A stretch of DNA of 64,000 bases from UBA6176 sp032119375 (GTDB lineage Bacteria; Verrucomicrobiota; Verrucomicrobiia; Limisphaerales; UBA9464), in NCBI GenBank assembly GCA_964430505.1, contig CAYSGH010000001.1, forward strand, positions 62,001 to 126,000, given 5' to 3'. Below the pieces are notes generated by a model. That model had not been told where the DNA came from. It was given only the letters and a program-made list of their open reading frames with translations, and searched no databases. Made by a program: the position numbers and the translations under genes. Below, piece after piece: positions 31,738-39,183 of the stretch; within the stretch, counting starts at the first letter, position 1; each line of letters opens with the position of its first letter.

Positions 31738-34605
31738 CTACTGGCCGATGACCCGGAAGTAGCCCTCCCCGCCCGTCGCCGGAACGGTGGTGGTTGAACC
31801 GGTGAAGGTTGCGCCCTCGTTGACCCATGCGCCGCCGAGGGTGGAGCGCTTCTGGAGCTGGAACGGTGGCGTGCCGCCGGTGACGGAGATCTGGATGCCA
31901 CCCGCATTCAGCGTGGCCGTGACGCCCGTGATGGGAGCGCCGCCACCACCCGGAACCGTGAAGGCCATGCCCGCAGGGCCGGTGATCGAACGCCCCGGCA
32001 ACGCGACCGTCGCCGTCACGCCCGCCCCGAAGTCGAGGAAGTCCTTCGCGTAGGTGACCAAGGCCACGAGCTTGGATCCGCCCGGGACGGAGCCGGTGGG
32101 AACCTTGAAGCGGAACTTGTTCGCCTCCGGCTCCAGATCCTCGCCCTCTTGACCCTCGCGCCCGGAAGTCACCCACGTGCCCGGAACCGGCGCCGTGGGA
32201 TCCACGGAGGCAGGATCCGCGAGGTAGATGTCCACGACATGGAAGGTGTAGGGATCACCCTTGGGGGCCGGGACGGTGCCGCTGACCTCGTCGTTGGCGA
32301 AGCCGGTGACGAAGGACTGGACCGCCGTGGGGTCCACGACGGCGTCTGCAAAGTACGCGTCCCACGCAGGCGAGGCCTCGGGGAACGGGAACCCGTCGAA
32401 GCCGGAGCCTTGGATGGAGTTGCCGCGGGCGGCCACGAGGGACGTGGCGGAGCCGGCGAGGAACTTCGTGCCGCCGATGGAACGGATGACGTTGCCCTCG
32501 ACGTCGTCGCTCTTGCGGTCGCCATTGGAGCCGATGACGACGCTGGCGGTGCCGGGAACGGAGATGAGGTTGGGCGTGGGCTTGAGGTCGGAGGGCGTCG
32601 CGAGGGACGAGCCATCGACGCCGACGCCGAAGTAGTTGCCGGCGATCTTCACCGAGCTGGCGTTGCTGTAGAACTCGATGAGGTGGTTGTAGAACACCTG
32701 CCCGAACACGTTGCGCTCGTTGGCGTCGTTCACGCCGTTGCCATCGGTGCCGATGACGGAGCCCTCGGTGTTGCGTCCGTTCTCGTAGTTCTCGACGGAG
32801 GAGTCGCCGCTGCTGCGGCCCGAGTCGAGCTGGGCTTGGTAAATGGCGTCGGGCGCAACGAACGTCTTCCCGTCCGCCAGGGTGTTGAAGTAGTTGCCGC
32901 TGGTGCGTGCGAAGGGCAGCTCGAGGGCGAGGGCGATGTGCATCCCGGTGGCGATGTTGAACTCGGCCCGGTCGTTCACGCCGTCCGAGTCCGTGCCAAA
33001 CGTGAGCTGGGCCGAGAACGTGTCCACGTTCACGCCGCCCACGTTGACACGATGCCGGAACGCGGCGACGGCGGCTGCGGAGCCCGAGACGGTCTTGCCG
33101 TCGGGGTCGAGGCCGAACCAGTTGCCCTGAACCTTGCAACGCTCGGCCTGCTTCACGAGGGCGATGCAATAAATGGAGGGATCCTCGTCGCTGCCCGGCG
33201 TGTGGCGGCTGCGGAAGCTGAGGCCGCGGACAGTGACGTCATCGGCCTCGTAGATGCCGAGGATGGCGTTCTCGGAGTCGCCGTAGCCGGGGAAGGGCAG
33301 GCGGGTGGAACGACGCGACGGGAGGGTGCCCGGGCCGGAGTCGTCGGCGCTCGAGTCAAGGACGATCTTCAACTGGGCGTTGTTGCCCTCGAGGATGCCG
33401 CGCGTGTTCGGCGTGGCTCCGGGCTGCGTGTACCCGTCGATGGCCACCCCAGCCTTGTTGATGAGCGGGTAGCCACCGAGGGGCGTCTGGATGATGTGGG
33501 GACCCGCCCCGGGGATGTTGAAGGTGATGAGGTCGTTTTCCTGGAGACCTTGAAGTGCCTCCAAGAGCGATGTCTTGCCATCGCCCGCCGTGCTGCCGTT
33601 GTCCGCCGTGTCCACCACGACCTTGCGGACGCGCTCGACGCGGACGTTGTCAAACAGGACCCAATTCTCGTCCAGCAACGTGGAGATGGAGTTGAAGATG
33701 TCCGCGTACCCGATCATGACGGTGCCGGACTTCCACGGGGTGGAGTTGGTGTAACGCGAGAAGACCTGCCCGTTGAGCTTCATGGTGACGAGGTTGTCGA
33801 TTTGGGAGACCTCCACCGGGATCCAGCGCTTGGCGATGATGCCGGGGGCCTCGAAGGGAGGGGACGTGAACGTGCCCTGGAAGTTGCCCTGCTCGTCGCC
33901 GTGGTCCGGGAACGTGTCGCCATCGAGGTCGAGGATGCCGCCGGCGTCGCCGAACAGCACCGTGGGTCGGCCCCCCGCATTGCCCGCAAGGGCCCAGAGA
34001 TCCTTCGCGCCGCCGCCGTCGCAGGTGACCGTGAAAAACAAGCCATCGCTGGTGTCCGCGCCCGCGATGGGCGCGGCGAAGGCAGAGCTCAGGCCGTTGC
34101 CGGCAAACACGGCCCAGTTCGGACCCGCACCCGTGTGGTTGATGCCGAACCAGGCGTTCTCGGTCGTGCCGCCGCCAATGTCACCCCACGAGCCGTGGTT
34201 CATGAACATGTCGAACTTGAGCACGTAGTTGCCGCTGAAGTTCTGGTTCTTTGGGTAGAGGTTGACCACGACGCGCGCGCCGATGTCGTCCTTGTTGACG
34301 GTGAGCTTGACGCCCCGGGTCGTGCCGTTGGAGTTGGGCGCGGGCGGCACCATGAGGCTCTGGCCGGTGGTGTCGAGGGGGTCGGCAAACAGGTTGTACG
34401 TCTGCTGGCTGTAGTCGAACGACCAGTCCACGTTGTAGTCGGTGTCGCCGTCATTGAACACCCCCACGCGCATGTTCCATGCGGCGGAGGTGTCGGAATC
34501 GAAGTTGTCCGAGAAGAGCGTCTCGGCTTGCACGGAGGCCATCATGGAACCCGCCGCAAGGGCGAGGATGACTCCGCGATAACCCGGAAAATGATGTCGC
34601 GTCAT
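31738..34605 (-). CDS. Large secreted beta-helix-like protein
   Basis: A 955-residue exported protein with a signal peptide (MTRHHFPGYRGVILALAAGS, cleaved near VQA). Residues about 28-330 resemble a concanavalin-like jelly-roll (YVLKFDMFMNHGSWGDIGGG; FDNVRVERV). Next comes a segment typical of right-handed beta-helix proteins: DLITFNIPGAGPHIIQTPLGG, then AIDGYTQPGATPNT and repeated N-x-FG-x-D-x-DG turns (NWFGLDPDGKT, NYFGVGVDGSS). A C-terminal Ig-like or fibronectin-like part ends in GEGYFRVIGQ, a tail I associate with verrucomicrobial surface proteins. It may be an adhesin or a polysaccharide-binding protein; no catalytic residues are recognised. It is monocistronic, with a terminator downstream. 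Confidence 0.8.
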   Translation of the reverse strand: MTRHHFPGYRGVILALAAGSMMASVQAETLFSDNFDSDTSAAWNMRVGVFNDGDTDYNVDWSFDYSQQTYNLFADPLDTTGQSLMVPPAPNSNGTTRGVKLTVNKDDIGARVVVNLYPKNQNFSGNYVLKFDMFMNHGSWGDIGGGTTENAWFGINHTGAGPNWAVFAGNGLSSAFAAPIAGADTSDGLFFTVTCDGGGAKDLWALAGNAGGRPTVLFGDAGGILDLDGDTFPDHGDEQGNFQGTFTSPPFEAPGIIAKRWIPVEVSQIDNLVTMKLNGQVFSRYTNSTPWKSGTVMIGYADIFNSISTLLDENWVLFDNVRVERVRKVVVDTADNGSTAGDGKTSLLEALQGLQENDLITFNIPGAGPHIIQTPLGGYPLINKAGVAIDGYTQPGATPNTRGILEGNNAQLKIVLDSSADDSGPGTLPSRRSTRLPFPGYGDSENAILGIYEADDVTVRGLSFRSRHTPGSDEDPSIYCIALVKQAERCKVQGNWFGLDPDGKTVSGSAAAVAAFRHRVNVGGVNVDTFSAQLTFGTDSDGVNDRAEFNIATGMHIALALELPFARTSGNYFNTLADGKTFVAPDAIYQAQLDSGRSSGDSSVENYENGRNTEGSVIGTDGNGVNDANERNVFGQVFYNHLIEFYSNASSVKIAGNYFGVGVDGSSLATPSDLKPTPNLISVPGTASVVIGSNGDRKSDDVEGNVIRSIGGTKFLAGSATSLVAARGNSIQGSGFDGFPFPEASPAWDAYFADAVVDPTAVQSFVTGFANDEVSGTVPAPKGDPYTFHVVDIYLADPASVDPTAPVPGTWVTSGREGQEGEDLEPEANKFRFKVPTGSVPGGSKLVALVTYAKDFLDFGAGVTATVALPGRSITGPAGMAFTVPGGGGAPITGVTATLNAGGIQISVTGGTPPFQLQKRSTLGGAWVNEGATFTGSTTTVPATGGEGYFRVIGQ

Positions 34606-34700
34606 GGCCCGGCCATCACGCGACGCCCCTCAAGGGTTGGCAAGGCATTTCACTGGACTTGCGTTGCCATGACCCTTGCGTCGTCCCCATGCGCCCGCGT

Positions 34701-34728
34701 GCCCGGACTTGGCTCCCCAAGCCCGGGC
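34701..34728 (-). terminator. 12-bp hairpin after the RsmB-type gene
   Basis: On the minus strand GCCCGGGCTTGG (34728-34717) pairs with CCAAGTCCGGGC (34712-34701), one G-U, with a 4-nt loop. It lies 20-47 nt past the methyltransferase stop. No T-run follows. Confidence 0.55.
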
Positions 34729-34747
34729 CGACCCGTCCCCCGAACAG

Positions 34748-36868
34748 CTAGGTGGCCCGACGCCGCCATTTCGCGACAAACATGCCGCTTCCCCCCGTTT
34801 CTTGCGGCCAAAACACCATGGACGCAGAAGGGGGGGCGTCGGCCTTGAACGGATTCGTGAATGGCAAAGGCTCGAATTCCGCATGAGCCTTCAGGAAGGA
34901 CTCGTAAACACCCAACGTTTCCGCGCGGGTTAGGGTGCAGACGGAATAGACCAACTGTCCGCCAGGCTTCACCGCCTCGGCGGCCCGTCCCAGCAACGCC
35001 AACTGGCGCGCGGCCAGCTCGTCGACGTCCTTGGGCTGCACCGTCCAGCGCGCATGTGGGTTGCGTCCCCACGTTCCCAGTCCCGTGCACGGCGCATCCA
35101 CGAGCACCCCGTCGAACCCTCCCTCACCCGGGATGGGTTGCGCGTCCTCCCATGCCGCCCAGCGCACACCGCGTAGTTTCGCGCGCGAGATGCGTTGCTG
35201 GAGCCGGTCCAGCCGCCACTCGGCCCGGTCGGTCGCCAGGACCGTGCCCTTGCCCGCCAAAAGGTCGGCCAAGTGGAGCGTCTTGCCTCCTTCGCCAGCA
35301 CACACGTCCCACCATCGTTCCTCCGTCGCAGGCGGCTTCGGCACGCAGCAATGGCCCACGGCCTGCGACGCGACATCCTGGATCTCAAACTCGCCCTTGT
35401 GGAAGCCGGGCGTCTTGAACAGGTCCTTGAGCCCCCGGTATTCCACCGAGTCCGGTACCGGTCCCGGCACGGCGTCCGGGTCGCCCCCGAGCGCCGCCGC
35501 AACACCCACCCCCTGCCCCGGACGAGCACGCAGCCACAGGCGAGGCTCTCGTTGCAACGCCCGCAGCCATTCGACGGGCACGTCCATGGCCTCCCGAACC
35601 CAAGCGGGCACGGCGTGTGCCGCAAGGGCCTCGTCCTTCACGAAGCCGGGCTTGCGCGAATACGTGTCCGCAAAGCCCGTTGCCTGGTCGATGCGACGCT
35701 CCAGCGGAATCTCCGCGTCCAGCCAGCCTTGCCACCGGAAATACGCAAACACGGCTCGGCTGATCCAGCGCGTCTCCTCCGGCGACAGGCCGCTCGCCAT
35801 CTTCATCGTGGAACGTAATTCCCGGTCCGCCGCCCTGTGGGGACCCGACCGCGCCACGATGCGGGCCGCCCATTGCACCGGCGTCCGCTGCTGACGCGGC
35901 CGGGGGGGTTGGGTCGGCCGTTCGGCACCCGAAGCGCCTCCCTCGCGACGCTCGCCCGCATCCTGGCGCCCCCGGAACCCACGATCTGGACGGGGTCCCC
36001 GACGCTCCCATGGGCGCGAACCCGCCACGGGACGGTCGCCTCCAAATCCGCCGCCCTGTTCGTCGCGGGGATCGTAGGGCCGTGTCGGCGGAGGTGAGGA
36101 CGGGCCGTCCGCACCCCGTCCAAGGCCGGGTCCGGCGAAGCCCTCGGGCCGTTGCCAACCGGGGCGCGGGGGGCGGTCGCGAAACGGAGGTCGGTCACCG
36201 CCGCCGCCGCCGCCATCCCAGGGACGACGATACGAGGGACGTTCACCACCGCCTCGATCGTCGAACGGACGTCGGAAGGGAGGGCGGTCGCCACCTCGAT
36301 CCTCGAAGGGCCGTCGGAAGGGAGGGCGACCACCTCCCCACGGCCGACCCTGCTGGTTGCCGGATCCGAAGGACGGACGCGGCCCCCATGCGCCGCGAGG
36401 ACGGTATCCACCCTCCGGCGCTCCGCCTGCATCGGGAGGAGTCCCGTCGGCCGGTCGGCCCCGGAACGGAGGACGCCCTTGCGGGCGGTCGTCGAAGGAG
36501 CGCTGGAAGGAGCGCTGGAAGGGCGGTCGGCCGCCGCCATCAGGCCGCGGGCGACCTTCCCACGGCCGACCTGCCGGAGGTCGATCTCCCGGTGGACGGT
36601 CTCCCTGCGGTCGAAATGGGGGACGGCTTGGCCTTCCGAAGCCTTGCCCTCCCCAAGGCCGCCGCTCGGGGGCCGCGCCACTTGGACGAGGCCCCGCCTC
36701 GGGCGCGCCGCCGGATTCCATGCCGGGCGCGCCCCGTTGCTGCCACGGCCGGGCTTGCCGTGGCCTTCCTCCTCGCATGTCACCACCGTAGGGCCGTCGC
36801 GGGCCTGGCCCGGAGCGGTGGACCTTCTGCCAGAACGGGCGCTTTTGTCCGTCTTCGGGTGAATTCAT
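34748..36868 (-). CDS. RsmB/RsmF-type RNA (cytosine-5) methyltransferase with long Arg/Gly/Pro-rich N-terminal tail
   Basis: A 706-residue protein. Residues about 1-325 are low-complexity, dominated by Arg, Gly, Pro, Phe and Asp, with repeats such as RPPFRRPFEDRGG and RPPFRRPFDDRGG. This is an intrinsically disordered, RNA-binding-like tail. Residues about 326-440 are a helical NusB-like region; 440-706 is the Rossmann methyltransferase with DVCAGEGGKTLHLADLL (SAM motif I), VDAPCTGLGTWGRNP (motif IV) and YSVCTLTRAE (motif VI, catalytic Cys). It should methylate a cytosine in rRNA, as RsmB does at C967 of 16S, though the exact target is not certain. Its ATG overlaps the upstream TPR gene stop (ATGA). 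Confidence 0.87.
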   Translation of the reverse strand: MNSPEDGQKRPFWQKVHRSGPGPRRPYGGDMRGGRPRQARPWQQRGAPGMESGGAPEAGPRPSGAAPERRPWGGQGFGRPSRPPFRPQGDRPPGDRPPAGRPWEGRPRPDGGGRPPFQRSFQRSFDDRPQGRPPFRGRPADGTPPDAGGAPEGGYRPRGAWGPRPSFGSGNQQGRPWGGGRPPFRRPFEDRGGDRPPFRRPFDDRGGGERPSYRRPWDGGGGGGDRPPFRDRPPRPGWQRPEGFAGPGLGRGADGPSSPPPTRPYDPRDEQGGGFGGDRPVAGSRPWERRGPRPDRGFRGRQDAGERREGGASGAERPTQPPRPRQQRTPVQWAARIVARSGPHRAADRELRSTMKMASGLSPEETRWISRAVFAYFRWQGWLDAEIPLERRIDQATGFADTYSRKPGFVKDEALAAHAVPAWVREAMDVPVEWLRALQREPRLWLRARPGQGVGVAAALGGDPDAVPGPVPDSVEYRGLKDLFKTPGFHKGEFEIQDVASQAVGHCCVPKPPATEERWWDVCAGEGGKTLHLADLLAGKGTVLATDRAEWRLDRLQQRISRAKLRGVRWAAWEDAQPIPGEGGFDGVLVDAPCTGLGTWGRNPHARWTVQPKDVDELAARQLALLGRAAEAVKPGGQLVYSVCTLTRAETLGVYESFLKAHAEFEPLPFTNPFKADAPPSASMVFWPQETGGSGMFVAKWRRRAT

Positions 36869-37710
36869 GGCTTGGAGGCCGCTGGGGCCTTGATGCGGTC
36901 TGCGTGGATGCGTGCGACGATTCCCATGTAGTTGTCTTTTTCTGAAAGCTCGGCGGCCCTGCGAATGTGCAGGTCGCGCTTGGGCAGGTCTTGCGTGGCC
37001 TCAAAATAAAGGCCGAGGTATAGGTGCGCGTAGAATTCCTGGTCGCGGCGCACGTCGGCGTCCATGGACTTGGACGCCGCCTGGAGCACCGCTTCGGCGC
37101 TCACCTTCCCCGCAAACAAGCCCTGTACCTCGCGCATCGGCACGCGCGGGTCGCGGTCGATGGCAATGAGCCCCTTGCGTGCGGCCTCGATCCCCTGCTC
37201 GCGGGCCGTGCAGAGGAAGTGCCACGCTGCGTTCTCGACGTCCTGCGTGTTGAAGGTCTGGTGGGTCTCGAACTGGAGCCTCCCGTCCTTGAAGCGCCCG
37301 GCGTAATACAGCGCAATCCCACGCTGCCAGTTCTGTGGAACGAGCTTGGGCGCGAGCTCGTTGGCTCGGTCGAAGTCCTTCACCGAGTCCTCGATGCGCC
37401 CCAGTCGAAACCGCAACTGGGCCCGCGTCTGGTGCAACGACGCCGAGTCCGGCTCGAGCTGGATCGCGGCCGAAAGATCCTCGTCCGCCAAGGCATGCTG
37501 GCCCGTCATGGAGCGCATTTGCGCGCGCAGGTTGAACAAGCGCGCGTTCCGAGGCTCCTCCTGGATGGCCGCCGCCGCCGCCGCCATGGCGTCGTCCACC
37601 TTGCCAGCACGCCACAAAGCCACCACGCCTTCGATTCGGTTCGTGTCGGCCGCCTGCATCACCCAAGCCAGCAGGCCCAGGGCAACGAATCGTAGGAACA
37701 CGCGTCTCAT
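36865..37710 (-). CDS. Exported TPR-repeat protein
   Basis: A 281-residue protein with a signal peptide (MRRVFLRFVALGLLAWVMQAA). It contains at least three tetratricopeptide repeats, for example AIQEEPRNARLFNLRAQ, then AIQLEPDSASLHQTRAQL and FDRANELAPKLVPQNWQRGI. TPRs mediate protein contacts; no catalytic domain is present. I chose the Met at 37710 because it begins the signal peptide and overlaps the epimerase stop as ATGA. An earlier Met at 37758 would remove the signal peptide from the N-terminus. It is third in the SDR, epimerase, TPR, methyltransferase chain. Confidence 0.8.
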   Translation of the reverse strand: MRRVFLRFVALGLLAWVMQAADTNRIEGVVALWRAGKVDDAMAAAAAAIQEEPRNARLFNLRAQMRSMTGQHALADEDLSAAIQLEPDSASLHQTRAQLRFRLGRIEDSVKDFDRANELAPKLVPQNWQRGIALYYAGRFKDGRLQFETHQTFNTQDVENAAWHFLCTAREQGIEAARKGLIAIDRDPRVPMREVQGLFAGKVSAEAVLQAASKSMDADVRRDQEFYAHLYLGLYFEATQDLPKRDLHIRRAAELSEKDNYMGIVARIHADRIKAPAASKP

Positions 37711-38474
37711 GACCCCGAGGCTACTGCCCCGACCGGCCATGCGTCCAAGGGTTCCCACCCCAACAATGCGCGGGCCGGCTCCGGGTCAAAGACCCACTGC
37801 CCCAACGGACGACTCGTCCCGAAGATGACGTGATGCCCCCGGGGCACGGGCCGGGTGACGGCCGCCAGCACCAACGCGCCCGCATCGCCGGGACTGAGGT
37901 ACGTGTCCTGCGCGATGGTCTCAGCCTCGATCTGCCCGACTTGCACCGCATCCCTCGGGCACCAGCCCAGCCGGATCGAAAGGACCTCCAAGCCATGGTC
38001 GCGCGCATGGGAGTACCCGGCGGATTCGAGAAATACCTTCGTCGCCGCGTACCAATGCAAGGGCGTGATGGGGTCCGTCACGCGCACCGGCCACGGTCCC
38101 TCGCGGGACTGGCGGAGGTTGACCTGGATGCTGCTGGCCAAGACCCACCGCCGGATCCCTGCCCGCGTCGCCGCCGAGAGGACACGTTCCAGCCCGACGA
38201 CATTGTTGGGGACCAATGATTCCTCGAAGGGCGCGTCGTCCGGCGTCGCCGCCAAGTGCACCAGCGCCCGTGCTCCAGCCATGGCCCGATCCAAGGCCGC
38301 AACGTTGCACAGGTCTGCAACGACTGCATCCGGCCGACCCGGGAATGGGACGCGGTCCAGCAAGCGGGTGGGAACGCCCGCGTCGGCCAGGGCCCGGACG
38401 ACGGCCCTTCCAATGCGACCGGAGGAGCCCGTCACGAGCACCAGCTCGGCGGGCGTTTCGGAGGGATGGCTCAT
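37707..38474 (-). CDS. NAD-dependent epimerase/dehydratase family protein
   Basis: A 255-residue extended-SDR-type enzyme. The nucleotide-binding motif TGSSGRIGRAVVRAL is at about residues 16-30 and the catalytic YxxxK appears as YAATK near 139. The intervening ASSIQVN supplies the Ser/Thr of the triad. The product resembles sugar epimerases but is on the short side and the substrate is not evident. The start at 38474 overlaps the SDR gene stop as ATGA, and its own stop overlaps the TPR start as ATGA, so translation is coupled through the block. Confidence 0.85.
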   Translation of the reverse strand: MSHPSETPAELVLVTGSSGRIGRAVVRALADAGVPTRLLDRVPFPGRPDAVVADLCNVAALDRAMAGARALVHLAATPDDAPFEESLVPNNVVGLERVLSAATRAGIRRWVLASSIQVNLRQSREGPWPVRVTDPITPLHWYAATKVFLESAGYSHARDHGLEVLSIRLGWCPRDAVQVGQIEAETIAQDTYLSPGDAGALVLAAVTRPVPRGHHVIFGTSRPLGQWVFDPEPARALLGWEPLDAWPVGAVASGS

Positions 38475-39160
38475 GCGGCGCAACCCGGTGCGGTCAACGC
38501 ATGGCCGTTGCAGGAGCCGTCGAGGCGCAACAGCCACGGCGCCACGCGGCGCGCCCAGTCTCCAGGTCCCTCAAACGACGCCGCGTTGCCCGGCCAGCAC
38601 AGGCGCAGCATGTCGGTGTCAATGATGCCAGGGTTAAGGGCCACCACGCCGATGCCCGGTGGCACTTCCTGGGCCATCGCCTGCGAAAGCCCTTCCACCG
38701 CCCACTTCGACGCGCAGTACGGAGCAACGCCGGCGTCCGATGTACGTCCCCAGCCCGAGCTGAAGTTCACCCACACCCCGGATCCGCGCCGGACCATGGA
38801 CGGAAGGAAGTGGCGGGCCATGTTGGCGATGCCATCGACGTTGACCGCCATCAACTGCCTGAACTCGGCGGCGCCCACGGACCAGATCGGCCCGGGCCGG
38901 TTCATCAACGCGGCGTTGTTCAGGACCAGATCCGGCACGTCGAACTCGGCCAGCATGCGGCGAGCCCAGCAATGCACCTGGACGTCATCCGAGACATCCA
39001 CGGCCGACAGGCAATGGGGCGGGCCATGCGCGGCTTGGAGAGCATGGATGTCCTCCGCCGACCGCGAGCAGCCCAGGACTCGATGGCCCAAGGCGTCGAA
39101 CTCAGACAGCAACGCGCGGCCCAGACCGCGGGCGACCCCGGTCAGAAGGATGGTCTTCAC
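38471..39160 (-). CDS. Short-chain dehydrogenase/reductase (SDR)
   Basis: A 229-residue classical SDR oxidoreductase. It has the cofactor motif TGVARGLG near the N-terminus, LNNAALM (the NNAG-like motif), SSGWG for the catalytic Ser and YCASK for the catalytic Tyr/Lys. ALNPGIIDTDM matches the PG motif. The start is a GTG at 39160 (VKTILLTG); the reading frame continues upstream into acnA antisense but the fold begins here. It lies 23 nt after acnA, and its stop overlaps the epimerase ATG. The alcohol or keto substrate is unknown. Confidence 0.86.
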   Translation of the reverse strand: MKTILLTGVARGLGRALLSEFDALGHRVLGCSRSAEDIHALQAAHGPPHCLSAVDVSDDVQVHCWARRMLAEFDVPDLVLNNAALMNRPGPIWSVGAAEFRQLMAVNVDGIANMARHFLPSMVRRGSGVWVNFSSGWGRTSDAGVAPYCASKWAVEGLSQAMAQEVPPGIGVVALNPGIIDTDMLRLCWPGNAASFEGPGDWARRVAPWLLRLDGSCNGHALTAPGCAA

Positions 39161-39183
39161 GGGGAACACCCGGGATTGCGGCG

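Noticed and set aside
32149..34848. 899-residue open frame on the plus strand, opposite the large secreted protein
   Set aside because: Composition is Arg/Val/Gly/Asp-rich with no family match and it is the mirror of a clear secreted gene. In GC-rich DNA such long antisense frames are common.
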